Origin: Pseudomonadota bacterium
GTDB lineage: Bacteria > Pseudomonadota > Gammaproteobacteria > Pseudomonadales > Azotimanducaceae
DNA length: 64,000 nt
NCBI GenBank assembly: GCA_027624035.1
Contig: JAQBUI010000006.1
Location: forward strand, 43,775-107,774
Direction of reading: 5' to 3'
How positions within the stretch are numbered: position 1 is the stretch's first letter; each line of letters opens with the position of its first letter. Under the pieces are notes generated by a model. The model had not been told where the DNA came from and searched no databases. It was given only the letters and a program-made list of their open reading frames with translations. The translations under genes and the position numbers were made by a program. This document shows positions 53,089 through 61,806 of this stretch, piece by piece.

Positions 53089-54777
53089 ATGGCGTTTGAT
53101 CTGATCATCAGGGGCGGTACGGTATACGACGGGACCGGTGCTGCGGCACGGGTCGCCGACGTTGCCATCAACGATGGGCTGATTGCGGACGTCGGTAAAA
53201 TTGATGGCCGCGGCCGGCGGGAGATCAACGCTGACGGTGCCATGGTGACGCCGGGGTTTGTTGATATACATACCCACTATGACGGGCTGGCCACCTGGTC
53301 GAGCCGCCTGCAGCCGTCCAGCCATCATGGCGTCACGACGGTCGTGATGGGTAATTGCGGTGTTGGATTCGCACCGGTCCGGCCCAGGGATCAGGATCGT
53401 CTGATCGAATTGATGGAGGGCATCGAGGATATTCCTGGCACTGCACTTCATGAGGGGCTGCCCTGGGCATGGGAGTCCTTTCCCGATTACCTCGACTACC
53501 TTAGCGCTCGAAGTTTCGATATGGACATTGGTGCCCAGTTTCCACACGCGGCACTCAGGGTCTATGTCATGGGAGAACGCGGTGCGAACCGGGAACCGGC
53601 CACAGCCGCCGACATTGCCGAGATGCGTCGCCTGACGACCGAGGCAATCGCCGCCGGCGCATTGGGGTTTTCCACATCCCGTACCCTGAACCACCGTAGC
53701 GTGAACGGTGAGCCCACGCCATCGTTGACTGCCGCCCGGGATGAATTGCTTGGCATCGCGGCCGGGATTCGAGATGCCAGACGCGGTGTGATTGAACTGA
53801 TCTCTGACTTCAAGGATCTGGATCAGGAATTCGAACTGGTGCGGGCCATGTTGCTTGAAAGTGGCGCACCCATGACCATTTCCCTGGCCGATGGCATCAA
53901 CCCACAGGGCTGGCGGCCACTCCTGGCGATGATTGACGGAGCCAATGCTGACGGGCTTGCGGTCAAGGGCCAGGTAGCGCCCCGTGCGATTGGTATCATG
54001 CTGGGACTGACCGCAACACTGAATCCATTCATCCGATATCCGCACTTCGATGAGATACGTGATTTGCCGCTGGCCGAGAAGGTGGCTCGACTCCAGGACC
54101 CGGAGTTCAGGGCCAGACTGCTGTCCAGCCCCTCGGAACTAAAGACACTGCAGAAGCGATTTGTGGACTGGGAACGTATCTGGGTCCTGGGCGACCCGCC
54201 CGATTATGAACCCACTCCCGATGCAAGCATCGCGGCGCTCGCCGCTTCCGAAGGACGACCGCCGGAACAATATGCCCTCGATGCGATGCTCCGAAAGGGC
54301 GGCCGTGAAATGCTCTATACACCCTTTGCCAACTACCGCGACAACAACCTCGACTGCTGTCGTGAGATGATTCTGGCTCGCAACACGGTGATGGGGCTGG
54401 GAGACGGCGGTGCTCATGTGGGGACCATTTGCGATGCCAGTTTCATCACCACACTGTTGACCCACTGGGGTCGGGACCGCACTCGCGGTGAACGCATCGA
54501 TCTGGCGACACTGGTAAAGGCCCAGACCCAGGACACCGCGGCAGCAGTGGGTCTGAAGGACCGGGGTGTGCTCATGCCGGGGCTAAGGGCCGACGTCAAC
54601 GTGATCGATTTCGAACGCCTCGGGGTACGCGCACCGGAAATGGTCAGGGACCTGCCGGCCGATGGCGCCAGGCTGGAACAGAAGGCCGATGGATATCTCG
54701 CGACGATCGTCAGTGGCGAAGTGACCTACCGCCATGGAGAGGCCACAGAGGCATTGCCGGGACGCCTTATTCGATAG
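53089..54777 (+). CDS. N-acyl-D-amino-acid deacylase (D-aminoacylase) family amidohydrolase
   Basis: 562-residue zinc amidohydrolase. N-terminus FDLIIRGGTVYDGTGAAARV and PGFVDIHTHYDGLATWSSRL carry the first metal ligands; GVTTVVMGNCGVGFAP has the conserved Cys-containing metal site of D-aminoacylases. Later blocks LGFSTSRTLNHRSVNGEPT and GDGGAHVGTICDASFITTLL with the catalytic Asp are present, and the C-terminal GVLMPGLRADVNVIDF returns to the beta-sandwich. GGGGGAG precedes the ATG. Such enzymes release fatty or acetyl groups from D-amino acids; relatives act on other N-acyl compounds. It is divergent from the crotonase gene. Confidence 0.9.
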   Translation: MAFDLIIRGGTVYDGTGAAARVADVAINDGLIADVGKIDGRGRREINADGAMVTPGFVDIHTHYDGLATWSSRLQPSSHHGVTTVVMGNCGVGFAPVRPRDQDRLIELMEGIEDIPGTALHEGLPWAWESFPDYLDYLSARSFDMDIGAQFPHAALRVYVMGERGANREPATAADIAEMRRLTTEAIAAGALGFSTSRTLNHRSVNGEPTPSLTAARDELLGIAAGIRDARRGVIELISDFKDLDQEFELVRAMLLESGAPMTISLADGINPQGWRPLLAMIDGANADGLAVKGQVAPRAIGIMLGLTATLNPFIRYPHFDEIRDLPLAEKVARLQDPEFRARLLSSPSELKTLQKRFVDWERIWVLGDPPDYEPTPDASIAALAASEGRPPEQYALDAMLRKGGREMLYTPFANYRDNNLDCCREMILARNTVMGLGDGGAHVGTICDASFITTLLTHWGRDRTRGERIDLATLVKAQTQDTAAAVGLKDRGVLMPGLRADVNVIDFERLGVRAPEMVRDLPADGARLEQKADGYLATIVSGEVTYRHGEATEALPGRLIR

Positions 54778-54781
54778 GTCC

Positions 54782-55330
54782 CTACGGTGCCGATGACATG
54801 CCTTGACCATTGCAGAACCTGAAGTCGACCCAGGTCTTCGCGTCCCACTGATGCCGCTCAATTGCGGGTTTGGGCGTTGCTTCGGTCGCCTTCATGACGT
54901 AGGTCTCAATTGCCAGGCGCCAGAAGGAGACCGCCGGTGCATTCCTTTCCAGTACCCGGATAATCCACTCGCCTGGCAGTTCATTCCAGATGTGGTGGGC
55001 AAATCCTGTTCCGACGCCGCGGGTCCTGTGGCCGCGCATGACAAAGAACTCGTCGAGCTCATAGCGAAAATCGCGGGACGCTGCGCTGGGCGGGACGGCG
55101 GCTTTGACCAGTGCGAACCCGATTGGTCGGTCGTCGGCACGGGCGATAAAGACGGGATGGTTTGACTGGAAATACTCATCACATCGCAGTCCAAAATCTG
55201 CCTGGTCATCCGGAAGTACGTCGAACCATTCCGACATGTCGTGCATGTATAGGCCAAGCAGCCGATTCAGTACCTCTGAGTCCGAGGGCTGTGCCCGGCT
55301 GAAGTCGAACGTTTCAGATTGGGGTTTCAC
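54782..55330 (-). CDS. GNAT-family N-acetyltransferase
   Basis: 182-residue acetyltransferase. The fold is seen in HPVFIARADDRPIGFALV, the core strand RYELDEFFVMRGHRTRGVGT with the acetyl-CoA pyrophosphate loop RTRGVGTGF, and WIIRVLERNAPAVSFWRLAIE. The acceptor is unknown. GTG at 55330 is the only plausible start. It lies 31 bases downstream of the DUF924 gene on the same strand, so it may be the third gene of the peroxiredoxin-DUF924 transcript. Confidence 0.83.
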   Translation of the reverse strand: MKPQSETFDFSRAQPSDSEVLNRLLGLYMHDMSEWFDVLPDDQADFGLRCDEYFQSNHPVFIARADDRPIGFALVKAAVPPSAASRDFRYELDEFFVMRGHRTRGVGTGFAHHIWNELPGEWIIRVLERNAPAVSFWRLAIETYVMKATEATPKPAIERHQWDAKTWVDFRFCNGQGMSSAP

Positions 55331-55361
55331 AGCCGGCGGCGTCCATTCGGGCGGATATCAG

Positions 55362-55907
55362 TCAGAAGCTGCTGCCTTTGGTGTTCAGGAATTCGGATTC
55401 CTCTGCTGTATTCTCTCTCCCAAGGGCGGCGTTTCGATGAGGATACCGGCCGAACCGCTCGATGATGGCCTTGTGCCTCAGTTCAAACTCAAGATTCCTT
55501 TCAAGGCCAGGTTCACCAAAGAGCGTCAAAGCGACCTCATGGATCAGCAGTGATTCACTGTGCATGAAAGGCATGTACAGGAAGGCCAGTTCTTCAGGGA
55601 TGAGACGGCTGGTTTCCCCGGACCGTCGGGCCTCCTGGGCCAGAACCAGAGCCATCCCATCACTGGCAAACGCCTCTGGTCTGCCTCTGAACAGATTCCT
55701 GGAGAACTGATCCAGAACGATGATCTCTGCCAGACGGCCGTGGATGGTTTTTCGCCAATGGAAGCACTCCGCACTGGCCGCAGAGCGGTTCAGAGGACCA
55801 AATCGCTGCCGGATCACTTGATCCAGTTGCGGGTCCTTGCGGTACCAGTCCCCTGGGGTGAGTTCGTCGAACCAGAAGGTGAGTACATCCGTGTATGGTT
55901 CGCTCAT
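55362..55907 (-). CDS. DUF924 family protein
   Basis: 181-residue protein of the DUF924 family. Recognisable are VLTFWFDELTPGDWYRKDP, the block IIVLDQFSRNLFRGRPEAFA, SDGMALVLAQEARRSG and FLYMPFMHSESLLIHEVAL, then RYPHRNAALGRENTAEESEFL. The family is annotated as a TPR-like helical protein with unknown biochemical role. Its ATG overlaps the peroxiredoxin stop by four bases (ATGA), so it is co-translated with it; a link to redox or selenium metabolism is only suggested by this position. Confidence 0.9.
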   Translation of the reverse strand: MSEPYTDVLTFWFDELTPGDWYRKDPQLDQVIRQRFGPLNRSAASAECFHWRKTIHGRLAEIIVLDQFSRNLFRGRPEAFASDGMALVLAQEARRSGETSRLIPEELAFLYMPFMHSESLLIHEVALTLFGEPGLERNLEFELRHKAIIERFGRYPHRNAALGRENTAEESEFLNTKGSSF

Positions 55908-56443
55908 TCGTCCGCAGGAGACGCCTCAGGAAAGCCCAGCAGCCCCATGGTCCTGACAAGCTGCTCACCGGCGGTCATCGGGTTCACCTGGCGATCGATG
56001 GCTCGAATGATCCCTGCCTTGTCGATGTAAAACGTCCAACGGTTGGCATAGCCCCTTGGTGACAGCACCCCAAAGGCCGCGGACACTGACTTGTCCGTGT
56101 CCGCCAGTATTGGAAAGCTGGCCTCGTGCATACTGGCAAACTCAGTGTTGTCTTCAATCGTGTCGGTACTGGCCATGAAATAGGCCACGTCGAATTTCTT
56201 GATTTCCCGGTCGCTGTCACGCAGCGCTTTGCACTGGGCGGTTCAGCCTCCGGTGAAGGCTTTGGGGAAGAAGGAAATGATCACGGCCTGTTTGCCCTTG
56301 AAATCCGCCAGGGTATGAGACTTGCCATCGGACCCTGGTAGTTTGAAGTCGGGAGCCTGATCACCGACGGCCGGGGCACCAAAAGCGGGGCCGGAGAGCG
56401 CAAGAACAAGTATGGCTGAAAGGAGGATACGCATATTTGTCAT
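55904..56443 (-). CDS. selenocysteine-containing peroxiredoxin, exported (UGA codon read through)
   Basis: Predicted 179-residue selenoprotein. Signal peptide MTNMRILLSAILVLALSGPAFG; the mature part is AhpC/TSA-type (GDQAPDFKLPGSDGKSHTLA, VIISFFPKAFTGG). Codon 67, bases 56243-56245, is TGA in frame; reading goes on as TAQCKALRDSDREIKKFDV and AYFMASTDTIEDNTEFA to the end. In the family this position is the peroxidatic Cys of PxxxTxxC; here PKAFTGG-U-TAQC. A hairpin lies downstream and selB and selA are just upstream on the same strand, so Sec insertion is well supported. It would reduce peroxides in the periplasm; Cys71 may be resolving. Standard gene calling would give two fragments. The start could instead be 56434. 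Confidence 0.88.
56212..56226 (-). promoter_or_regulatory. putative bacterial SECIS element
   Basis: Minus-strand hairpin CGCTG-CGTGA-CAGCG begins 17 bases after the TGA codon. The loop carries GT at positions 26-27 counted from the T of TGA. SelB-binding SECIS elements in bacteria have a GU in the apical loop about 16-37 bases after UGA, which this meets. The stem is short (five pairs) and a lower stem was not resolved. Confidence 0.6.
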
Positions 56444-56584
56444 CGGAGTTGAGGATAATGTGATCCTCGCAGAAAACCGCTGAAAAAAGAAGTCCAGTAC
56501 AGCCCAGAGCGTGCCCGGAGCACTTACATGAATGCAATCCGGATCCGAAGGGGGCATGCTACCGGGCGTTGGGGCAGCCGACGG

Positions 56585-58468
56585 TCACGCCTGCCTGGTC
56601 GCGATGATTCGCCTGGCATCTCCCTGGCGACGCGTGATGCCACGGCCGTCGAAATACTCCAGCAGTTCAATGGCGAGGTTCCGACCGATGCCGGTGCTGT
56701 CCCGGTACTGTTTGACGGTGATGTCGCCAGCAGTGTCCGCCGCTTTGCCCAGTGCAATCCGCAGTGCTGCCATCGCTTCACGGTGGAAAAAACGGTTCTT
56801 GACCGGCCGCACCAGCAACCCGATCTGAACACATCGGGACAATACCTTTTCGAGATCCCGGGGCGCCATGTTGAGTTGCCTGGCGAGGTCGTGGATCACC
56901 GGTGGCTGCAGCACATCGGGCCCGAGGTGGGTAGCGGCCCGATCCCAGATGACCTGTTCTGCAGGGGTCAGCGAGGCACGCTGGCCCGGGAGCGCCAGCC
57001 GCCCCCCCTGATTGATCAGACGTCCGTCCCTGATCAGCGTTGCATTCAGGTGGGCGAGCAGTACAGGGTTTCGAATTCCGCTTGCCTGCCCCAGTTGCTG
57101 CACGGTCAGACCATCGCCTGATCGATCTGTCGCGAATGACTTCAGCAATATTTGAGTACAGGTTTCGTAGTGTTGTTGACCGATCAGCCACTGATCTTCA
57201 ATCACCAGCCCATCGAGGCCATCTGCCATGGCGAGCAGGTCTGCATGAGGCAGGTTGAGGGCATTCTCCCAGGGCGCCATGGCGATTCCCCGCACATGGT
57301 GATCGAGCAGGAAGCGGACCAGGTCTGGTGTGCTTCTGGCCTGATTGATACCGTGCAGATGTTCAATTCGAAAGGGTCTGGCTCGGCCACGCTGCGGTGA
57401 TACGGGATCAAGCACCCGCCCGCCACCGATGGTTCGCTGTGCCGCCTGATCGCGAATAATCAGTCTGTCGTTGGTACAGATGAGGACAGGCGAATCAGTC
57501 TGGATCTGTACCAGACCCTCTGCTCCGGGCGCGATGCTGCGAGCTTCCAGAGTCGCGACCCGCCCGGTCACGTGGCTTGCGGCAGTATGCAGATGGACGG
57601 GTGTCCAATGGCGCAGCGCACCCGATTCGCTACCCAGAACCTTGATGTTGGCGTCAAATCGACGGGTCGTTGTGGCAGCGGGATTGCTGGTCAGCCAGTC
57701 GCCGCGATGGACGCTGTCAGGATCGATGCCCGCCCCGGCAATGTTTGCAGCACAACGATCACCGGCTCCGGCGACCTCGGTAGCCTGGCTCTGGGTGTGC
57801 AGCCCCCGGACCCGCACCAACCGGTTCCCGGGCTGAAGATAAAGCTCGTCCCCGGTCCGGATGGCGCCTGTAAAGACAGACCCAGTCGTCACGAGGCCGG
57901 CACCCTTGACACTGAAGGATCGATCAATGGCAAGCCGAAAATACCCGACCCGGTTCCTGGTTTCAGTCTGGCGAGCGGCCAGTTCGAGTGCATCGGAGAG
58001 TTCGTCAAGGCCGTCCCCCTCGGTGGACGAAACAGGCAGGATCCGGGCACCTTGCAGGCTCGTGCCGTCAAGCAGCGCACTGATTTGTCCTGTCACCTCA
58101 GATATGCGAGGGGTCTCCACCCGATCAATCTTGGTCAGGGCAACCAGACCACGGCTCAGGCCAAGCAGGTCCAGGATGGCAAGATGTTCTCTGGTCTGGG
58201 GCATCGGACCGTCATCGGCGGCAACCACCAGCAGGGCGAAGTCGACGGCGCCGACCCCGGCAAGCATGTTGCCGATGAAACGAATGTGTCCGGGGACGTC
58301 CACAAATCCCAGCCGGTGCCCGCCCCGGGTAGTTGTATAGGCGAACCCAAGGTCAATGGTGAGGCCACGTGACTTCTCCTCGGCAAGCCGATCAGTGTCG
58401 ACGCCAGTCAGGTGGCGTACCAGTGAGGTCTTGCCGTGGTCCACATGGCCGGCAGTGGCGATGATCAT
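56585..58468 (-). CDS. selB: selenocysteine-specific elongation factor SelB
   Basis: 627-residue GTPase that brings Sec-tRNA to UGA codons with a SECIS element (about 614 residues in E. coli). Visible: G1 [26 protein letters not shown]3 DVPGH, G4 TKIDR, translational domains with [19 protein letters not shown], and a long C-terminal half with winged-helix segments ([38 protein letters not shown]) that bind the SECIS RNA. Start overlaps the selA stop by four bases. The selenoprotein gene follows 141 bases further on the same strand, an unusually direct genomic link between machinery and target. Confidence 0.97.
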   Translation of the reverse strand: MIIATAGHVDHGKTSLVRHLTGVDTDRLAEEKSRGLTIDLGFAYTTTRGGHRLGFVDVPGHIRFIGNMLAGVGAVDFALLVVAADDGPMPQTREHLAILDLLGLSRGLVALTKIDRVETPRISEVTGQISALLDGTSLQGARILPVSSTEGDGLDELSDALELAARQTETRNRVGYFRLAIDRSFSVKGAGLVTTGSVFTGAIRTGDELYLQPGNRLVRVRGLHTQSQATEVAGAGDRCAANIAGAGIDPDSVHRGDWLTSNPAATTTRRFDANIKVLGSESGALRHWTPVHLHTAASHVTGRVATLEARSIAPGAEGLVQIQTDSPVLICTNDRLIIRDQAAQRTIGGGRVLDPVSPQRGRARPFRIEHLHGINQARSTPDLVRFLLDHHVRGIAMAPWENALNLPHADLLAMADGLDGLVIEDQWLIGQQHYETCTQILLKSFATDRSGDGLTVQQLGQASGIRNPVLLAHLNATLIRDGRLINQGGRLALPGQRASLTPAEQVIWDRAATHLGPDVLQPPVIHDLARQLNMAPRDLEKVLSRCVQIGLLVRPVKNRFFHREAMAALRIALGKAADTAGDITVKQYRDSTGIGRNLAIELLEYFDGRGITRRQGDARRIIATRQA

Positions 58469-59874
58469 GTCGGTCCGACCGGCTGCAGTTGATCCAGCTG
58501 GGCCTCAAATTCGGCCACATCATCAAGGGTTCGGGGGTCCAGCAGCAGTCCACCGTCCTGTATCCGTCCGATAACGGGGATGGGCAGGCTGCGGAATGCC
58601 CGTGCAAGCGCCCTCAATTGCTGATCCTCGCCGGTCACCGGCCGGATCTCTACCCCATGGCCGGACAGCATCTTGAGCGGCAACGAGCCGCTCCCAATCT
58701 GACTGCTCAATTCGACCACTTCAACCCGCGCGTGGGGCGCAAGGCGCCGGGCGAGTGTACTGGCCATTTGGTCTGCAATTTGCCGGATCTCAGCGGCCGG
58801 TCTGGTCAGGTGTCGAAGAGTGGGCAGTGCCTGCACCAGTCGCTCCGGATTCCGGTATAGTTTAAGGACCTCGTACAGTGCAGCGATGGTCAGTTTGTCC
58901 ACTCGCAGGGCTCTTTTCATGGGGTTCTGCTTGATATCTTCGATGAACTCCCGCTTTCCCACGATCAGGCCGGCCTGTGGGCCCCCGAGCAGCTTGTCGC
59001 CACTGAAAGTCACGACGTCAGCGCCGGATTCGAGGGTGTCTGCCACGGTCGGCTCGGATGGCAGCCCGAGCCGGGCCAGGTCGATCAGATTGCCGCTGCC
59101 AAGGTCTGTCATCATCGGCAGCTGGTGTTCCCTTGCGAGTGCCGCGACTTCGGAGCCCGGGACGCTGCTGGTAAAGCCCTGAATCTCATAGTTGCTGGTG
59201 TGGACCTTCAGCAACAGCGCCGTGGCGGGTGTGATCGCATTGCGGTAATCGGCGAGGTGGGTGCGGTTGGTTGCACCCACTTCAATCAGCCTGCAACCGG
59301 AACGGGCCATGATATCAGGGATGCGAAAAGAGCCGCCGATCTCCACCAGTTCACCACGTGATACCGGAACCTCTCTGTCCAGGGCCAGGGTATTGAGTGC
59401 GAGCATGACCGCTGCGGCGTTATTGTTCACAACGGTGGCGGCTTCTGCCCCTGTGAGTTCAACGATCAATGACTCCACATGGCTGTCCCGATCACCCCGT
59501 CGGCCGCTGGCCAGGTCATATTCGAGATTGCTGGCACCGGCACCGATCTTCTGAATGCTGGCCAGGGCGGAGGCGGGAAGGGCGGCCCGACCCAGGTTGG
59601 TGTGCAGGACCGTGCCCGTCAGGTTGAGCACGCGCTTTAGGGAGAACACATCCTGGGCTGCCAGGGCATCGCTCACCAGTCCGATCAGGGCAGTGACATC
59701 AGGAAACTCGCGCAGGTCCCGGGATTTGTTCAGTTCCGACTTCTGCAGTGCAATCTGCTGGCGGATTGCATTGGTTACGCTGGCGTGTCCATAGCGTTCT
59801 ACCAGTGCCTTGCCAGCGGAACTCGACAGCACCCGGTCAACGGAAGGTGGGCGGGTCGATGTCGTTTCAGTCAT
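58465..59874 (-). CDS. selA: L-seryl-tRNA(Sec) selenium transferase SelA
   Basis: 469-residue PLP enzyme converting Ser-tRNA(Sec) to Sec-tRNA(Sec) with selenophosphate. The PLP lysine is K294 in [15 protein letters not shown], next to K295 of E. coli SelA by position. Other conserved parts: [52 protein letters not shown] and [17 protein letters not shown]. It is followed by selB with ATGA overlap. No selD or tRNA(Sec) gene was seen in this window; they must lie elsewhere if the pathway works. Confidence 0.97.
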   Translation of the reverse strand: MTETTSTRPPSVDRVLSSSAGKALVERYGHASVTNAIRQQIALQKSELNKSRDLREFPDVTALIGLVSDALAAQDVFSLKRVLNLTGTVLHTNLGRAALPASALASIQKIGAGASNLEYDLASGRRGDRDSHVESLIVELTGAEAATVVNNNAAAVMLALNTLALDREVPVSRGELVEIGGSFRIPDIMARSGCRLIEVGATNRTHLADYRNAITPATALLLKVHTSNYEIQGFTSSVPGSEVAALAREHQLPMMTDLGSGNLIDLARLGLPSEPTVADTLESGADVVTFSGDKLLGGPQAGLIVGKREFIEDIKQNPMKRALRVDKLTIAALYEVLKLYRNPERLVQALPTLRHLTRPAAEIRQIADQMASTLARRLAPHARVEVVELSSQIGSGSLPLKMLSGHGVEIRPVTGEDQQLRALARAFRSLPIPVIGRIQDGGLLLDPRTLDDVAEFEAQLDQLQPVGPT

Positions 59875-59885
59875 CCCGGAGCCGG

Positions 59886-60659
59886 TCAGTCTTCGCGCCG
59901 CGAGAGCCTGACTTCCTCCTGCAACGGGCCGACCTTTCGTACCCAGGGCGATACCTTCAGAATCCGGGTTCCGACCCAGTTCTGGCGTGCCTCTTCGGCG
60001 CTAGCATGGTCAGGATAGACTCCGAGCAGCAGTACATACCACAATTCTCCGTTGCTCCTGATCCGGACATACAGCGGACGGTCGATGCCCAGTGAAGCGG
60101 CATATTCTTGCACCGGGTCCAGGCTTCTCATGGCGATGAGCTGTATCGTGTAGGAGGATTCCGGAAATGCCAGCAGGGCGGTAGCGCGGTCCTGGTCCGA
60201 GATCGGACCAGCGATCGGACTCGCCAGCAGACCCGGAGCTTCTCCGGCAGAACCAGCCTGATCCGCGTCGTTTGTCACATCGGCCTGGGCAGGCCGCGAC
60301 GAAGGCGAGGGTAAGGACAGGGTAGCCTCCCGGGTCGCGAGGGCTTGTGTCGTGGGCGGTACTGCCTCATCCGGAATCACAGTGGTAATCCTGCTCGTGT
60401 CGGGCTTCTGGCTGCATTGCCAGTTGCGTGCCTGATCACCATAGCAGTAGTACTTCTGCTGCGCCCGACTGCTGCTCTGACCACTGCCGCAGGCTTCACT
60501 CCGGCATTCGGGTTCCCGGTCACGATCACGTGAGAAGATCGATAGCGAGCATCCGCTCACGAGAGCCAATGCGATGAGCGTTGCCAGAAACCTGGCGAAC
60601 CTGCAGGGAAACCTGCTGCTGGGAAACCTACACGGTGACATAGTGGAGAGGGCTTTCAT
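59886..60659 (-). CDS. SPOR-domain lipoprotein
   Basis: About 257 residues. Hydrophobic export segment FARFLATLIALALVSGC ends in a lipobox Cys, so it is probably a lipoprotein. The next part is Cys-rich (PECRSEACGSG, YYCYGDQARNWQCSQKP), then a Pro/Ser/Ala-rich linker, and the C-terminal SPOR-like peptidoglycan-binding domain SSYTIQLIAMRSLDPVQEYA ... LWYVLLLGVYPDHASAEEARQ. SPOR domains bind denuded septal glycan. The start at 60659 is a best guess with no clear ribosome site; ATG at 60680 is also possible. It lies 11 bases before the selA start, so it may share transcription with it. Confidence 0.75.
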   Translation of the reverse strand: MKALSTMSPCRFPSSRFPCRFARFLATLIALALVSGCSLSIFSRDRDREPECRSEACGSGQSSSRAQQKYYCYGDQARNWQCSQKPDTSRITTVIPDEAVPPTTQALATREATLSLPSPSSRPAQADVTNDADQAGSAGEAPGLLASPIAGPISDQDRATALLAFPESSYTIQLIAMRSLDPVQEYAASLGIDRPLYVRIRSNGELWYVLLLGVYPDHASAEEARQNWVGTRILKVSPWVRKVGPLQEEVRLSRRED

Positions 60660-60694
60660 GAGAGCAGGTGATTCAACCATATCAATGGCCAGGA

Positions 60695-61684
60695 TCAAAA
60701 GGAAAACTCGCCTTTCTGGGGGAACAGACCAAAGATGCCACCTGTGTGAATGAATACGATGTCCTGAGACTTCCGCAGACGGCCCTGGTTCAATTCCTGG
60801 ATCATTGCATTGAATGCTTTGCCGGTATAGACAGGATCGAGAATGATCCCCTCGCTCCTCGCCAGTTCGCCGATGGTGTCGAACACAGGGCGCGTTGCCC
60901 GTGCATAGCCCGGTCCAACATAACCATCAATGACGTGGATCTCGAGATCCCGGGTGGAAATGGGGCGCCCATAGCGTGCCTCCCAGCGGGAGAAGTCCTG
61001 CCTGACCTTGTTGACGAAGTACGCCTCGTCGTCACAGACGTTGAATGCGCTGACGTGGCACCCCAACTCGTGGATGGCATTGCCGAGAATGAGCCCACCG
61101 AGGGTCCCTCCCGAGCCTGCGGCTGAAATAATGGTGGCACCTGAGACGCCATTTTCAGCCAGATCCTGTTTCAGTTCTTCACAACAGGCGACATAGCCCC
61201 ACAGGCCGACTTCATCGCTGGCGCCAATGGGAATGACATAGGGTCGCAGCCCCTCGCTGCGGTATCGCTCTGCAGCCTGGTCCAGTCCCTGTTCGACCTC
61301 CTGGTACGAGGACCCGGCCAGAAACGAAATCTCAGCGCCCAACAGGCGATCCAGAAGCAGGTTGCCGTCCGATTCTGCAGGGGCCTTGCCGCGCAGAACC
61401 AGGTGGCAGCGCAGCCCCAGGCGGCTGGCGACGAGCGCCGTGGCACGGCAGTGATTTGATTGCACACCACCAGCGGTGATCAGGATGTCCGCGCCTTCCT
61501 CGCAGGCCTGACCCGCGACAAACTCAAGCTTCCGCAGTTTGTTGCCGGAACCCACCGTGTCGGTCAGGTCATCACGCTTGATCCATATGCGGGGTCCACC
61601 GATTCGTTCAGAAATGCGGTCCAGAGGTTGAAGTGGTGTGGGTAGACGCGCGAGGCTGATTCTGGGTACTGATTGAGGTGTCAT
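60695..61684 (-). CDS. D-cysteine desulfhydrase / ACC deaminase-like PLP enzyme
   Basis: 329-residue fold-type II PLP enzyme. N-terminus RISLARLPTPLQPLDRISE and the PLP lysine in GSGNKLRKLEF match the family; AGGVQSNHCRATALVASRLG carries the conserved Ser/Asn, and ISAAGSGGTLGGLILGN is the phosphate loop. The late DPVYTGKAFNAMIQEL is as in D-cysteine desulfhydrase, which releases H2S from D-cysteine, and in ACC deaminase; these are hard to separate by eye. The ATG at 61684 is preferred because the family begins eight residues further. Nearby sel genes make a sulfur or selenium amino-acid role tempting but unproven. Confidence 0.85.
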   Translation of the reverse strand: MTPQSVPRISLARLPTPLQPLDRISERIGGPRIWIKRDDLTDTVGSGNKLRKLEFVAGQACEEGADILITAGGVQSNHCRATALVASRLGLRCHLVLRGKAPAESDGNLLLDRLLGAEISFLAGSSYQEVEQGLDQAAERYRSEGLRPYVIPIGASDEVGLWGYVACCEELKQDLAENGVSGATIISAAGSGGTLGGLILGNAIHELGCHVSAFNVCDDEAYFVNKVRQDFSRWEARYGRPISTRDLEIHVIDGYVGPGYARATRPVFDTIGELARSEGIILDPVYTGKAFNAMIQELNQGRLRKSQDIVFIHTGGIFGLFPQKGEFSF

Positions 61685-61806
61685 GCCGGGTGATCTGTTC
61701 AATGAGCCTGGCATTAAACAATACTTTGGCTGCCGTGAAAATCGGGGAACCTGACTGAGAGTCTGAATACTGCGTCGCCCCCCGGTGCCGGGGTATGATG
61801 GGCGGT

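Noticed and set aside
52939..54045. 368-residue minus-strand frame opposite the N-acyl-D-amino-acid deacylase
   Set aside because: Opposes a complete amidohydrolase with all metal motifs; no supporting features of its own.
55904..56557. Peroxiredoxin as a broken pseudogene with a nonsense mutation
   Set aside because: The stop is TGA precisely at the catalytic Cys site, the rest is under normal coding pattern, a SECIS-like hairpin follows and selA/selB are next door.
56444..56584. tRNA(Sec) gene between selB and the peroxiredoxin
   Set aside because: A GGACTTC stretch resembles the anticodon arm, but no TCA anticodon loop, acceptor stem or long variable arm can be built.
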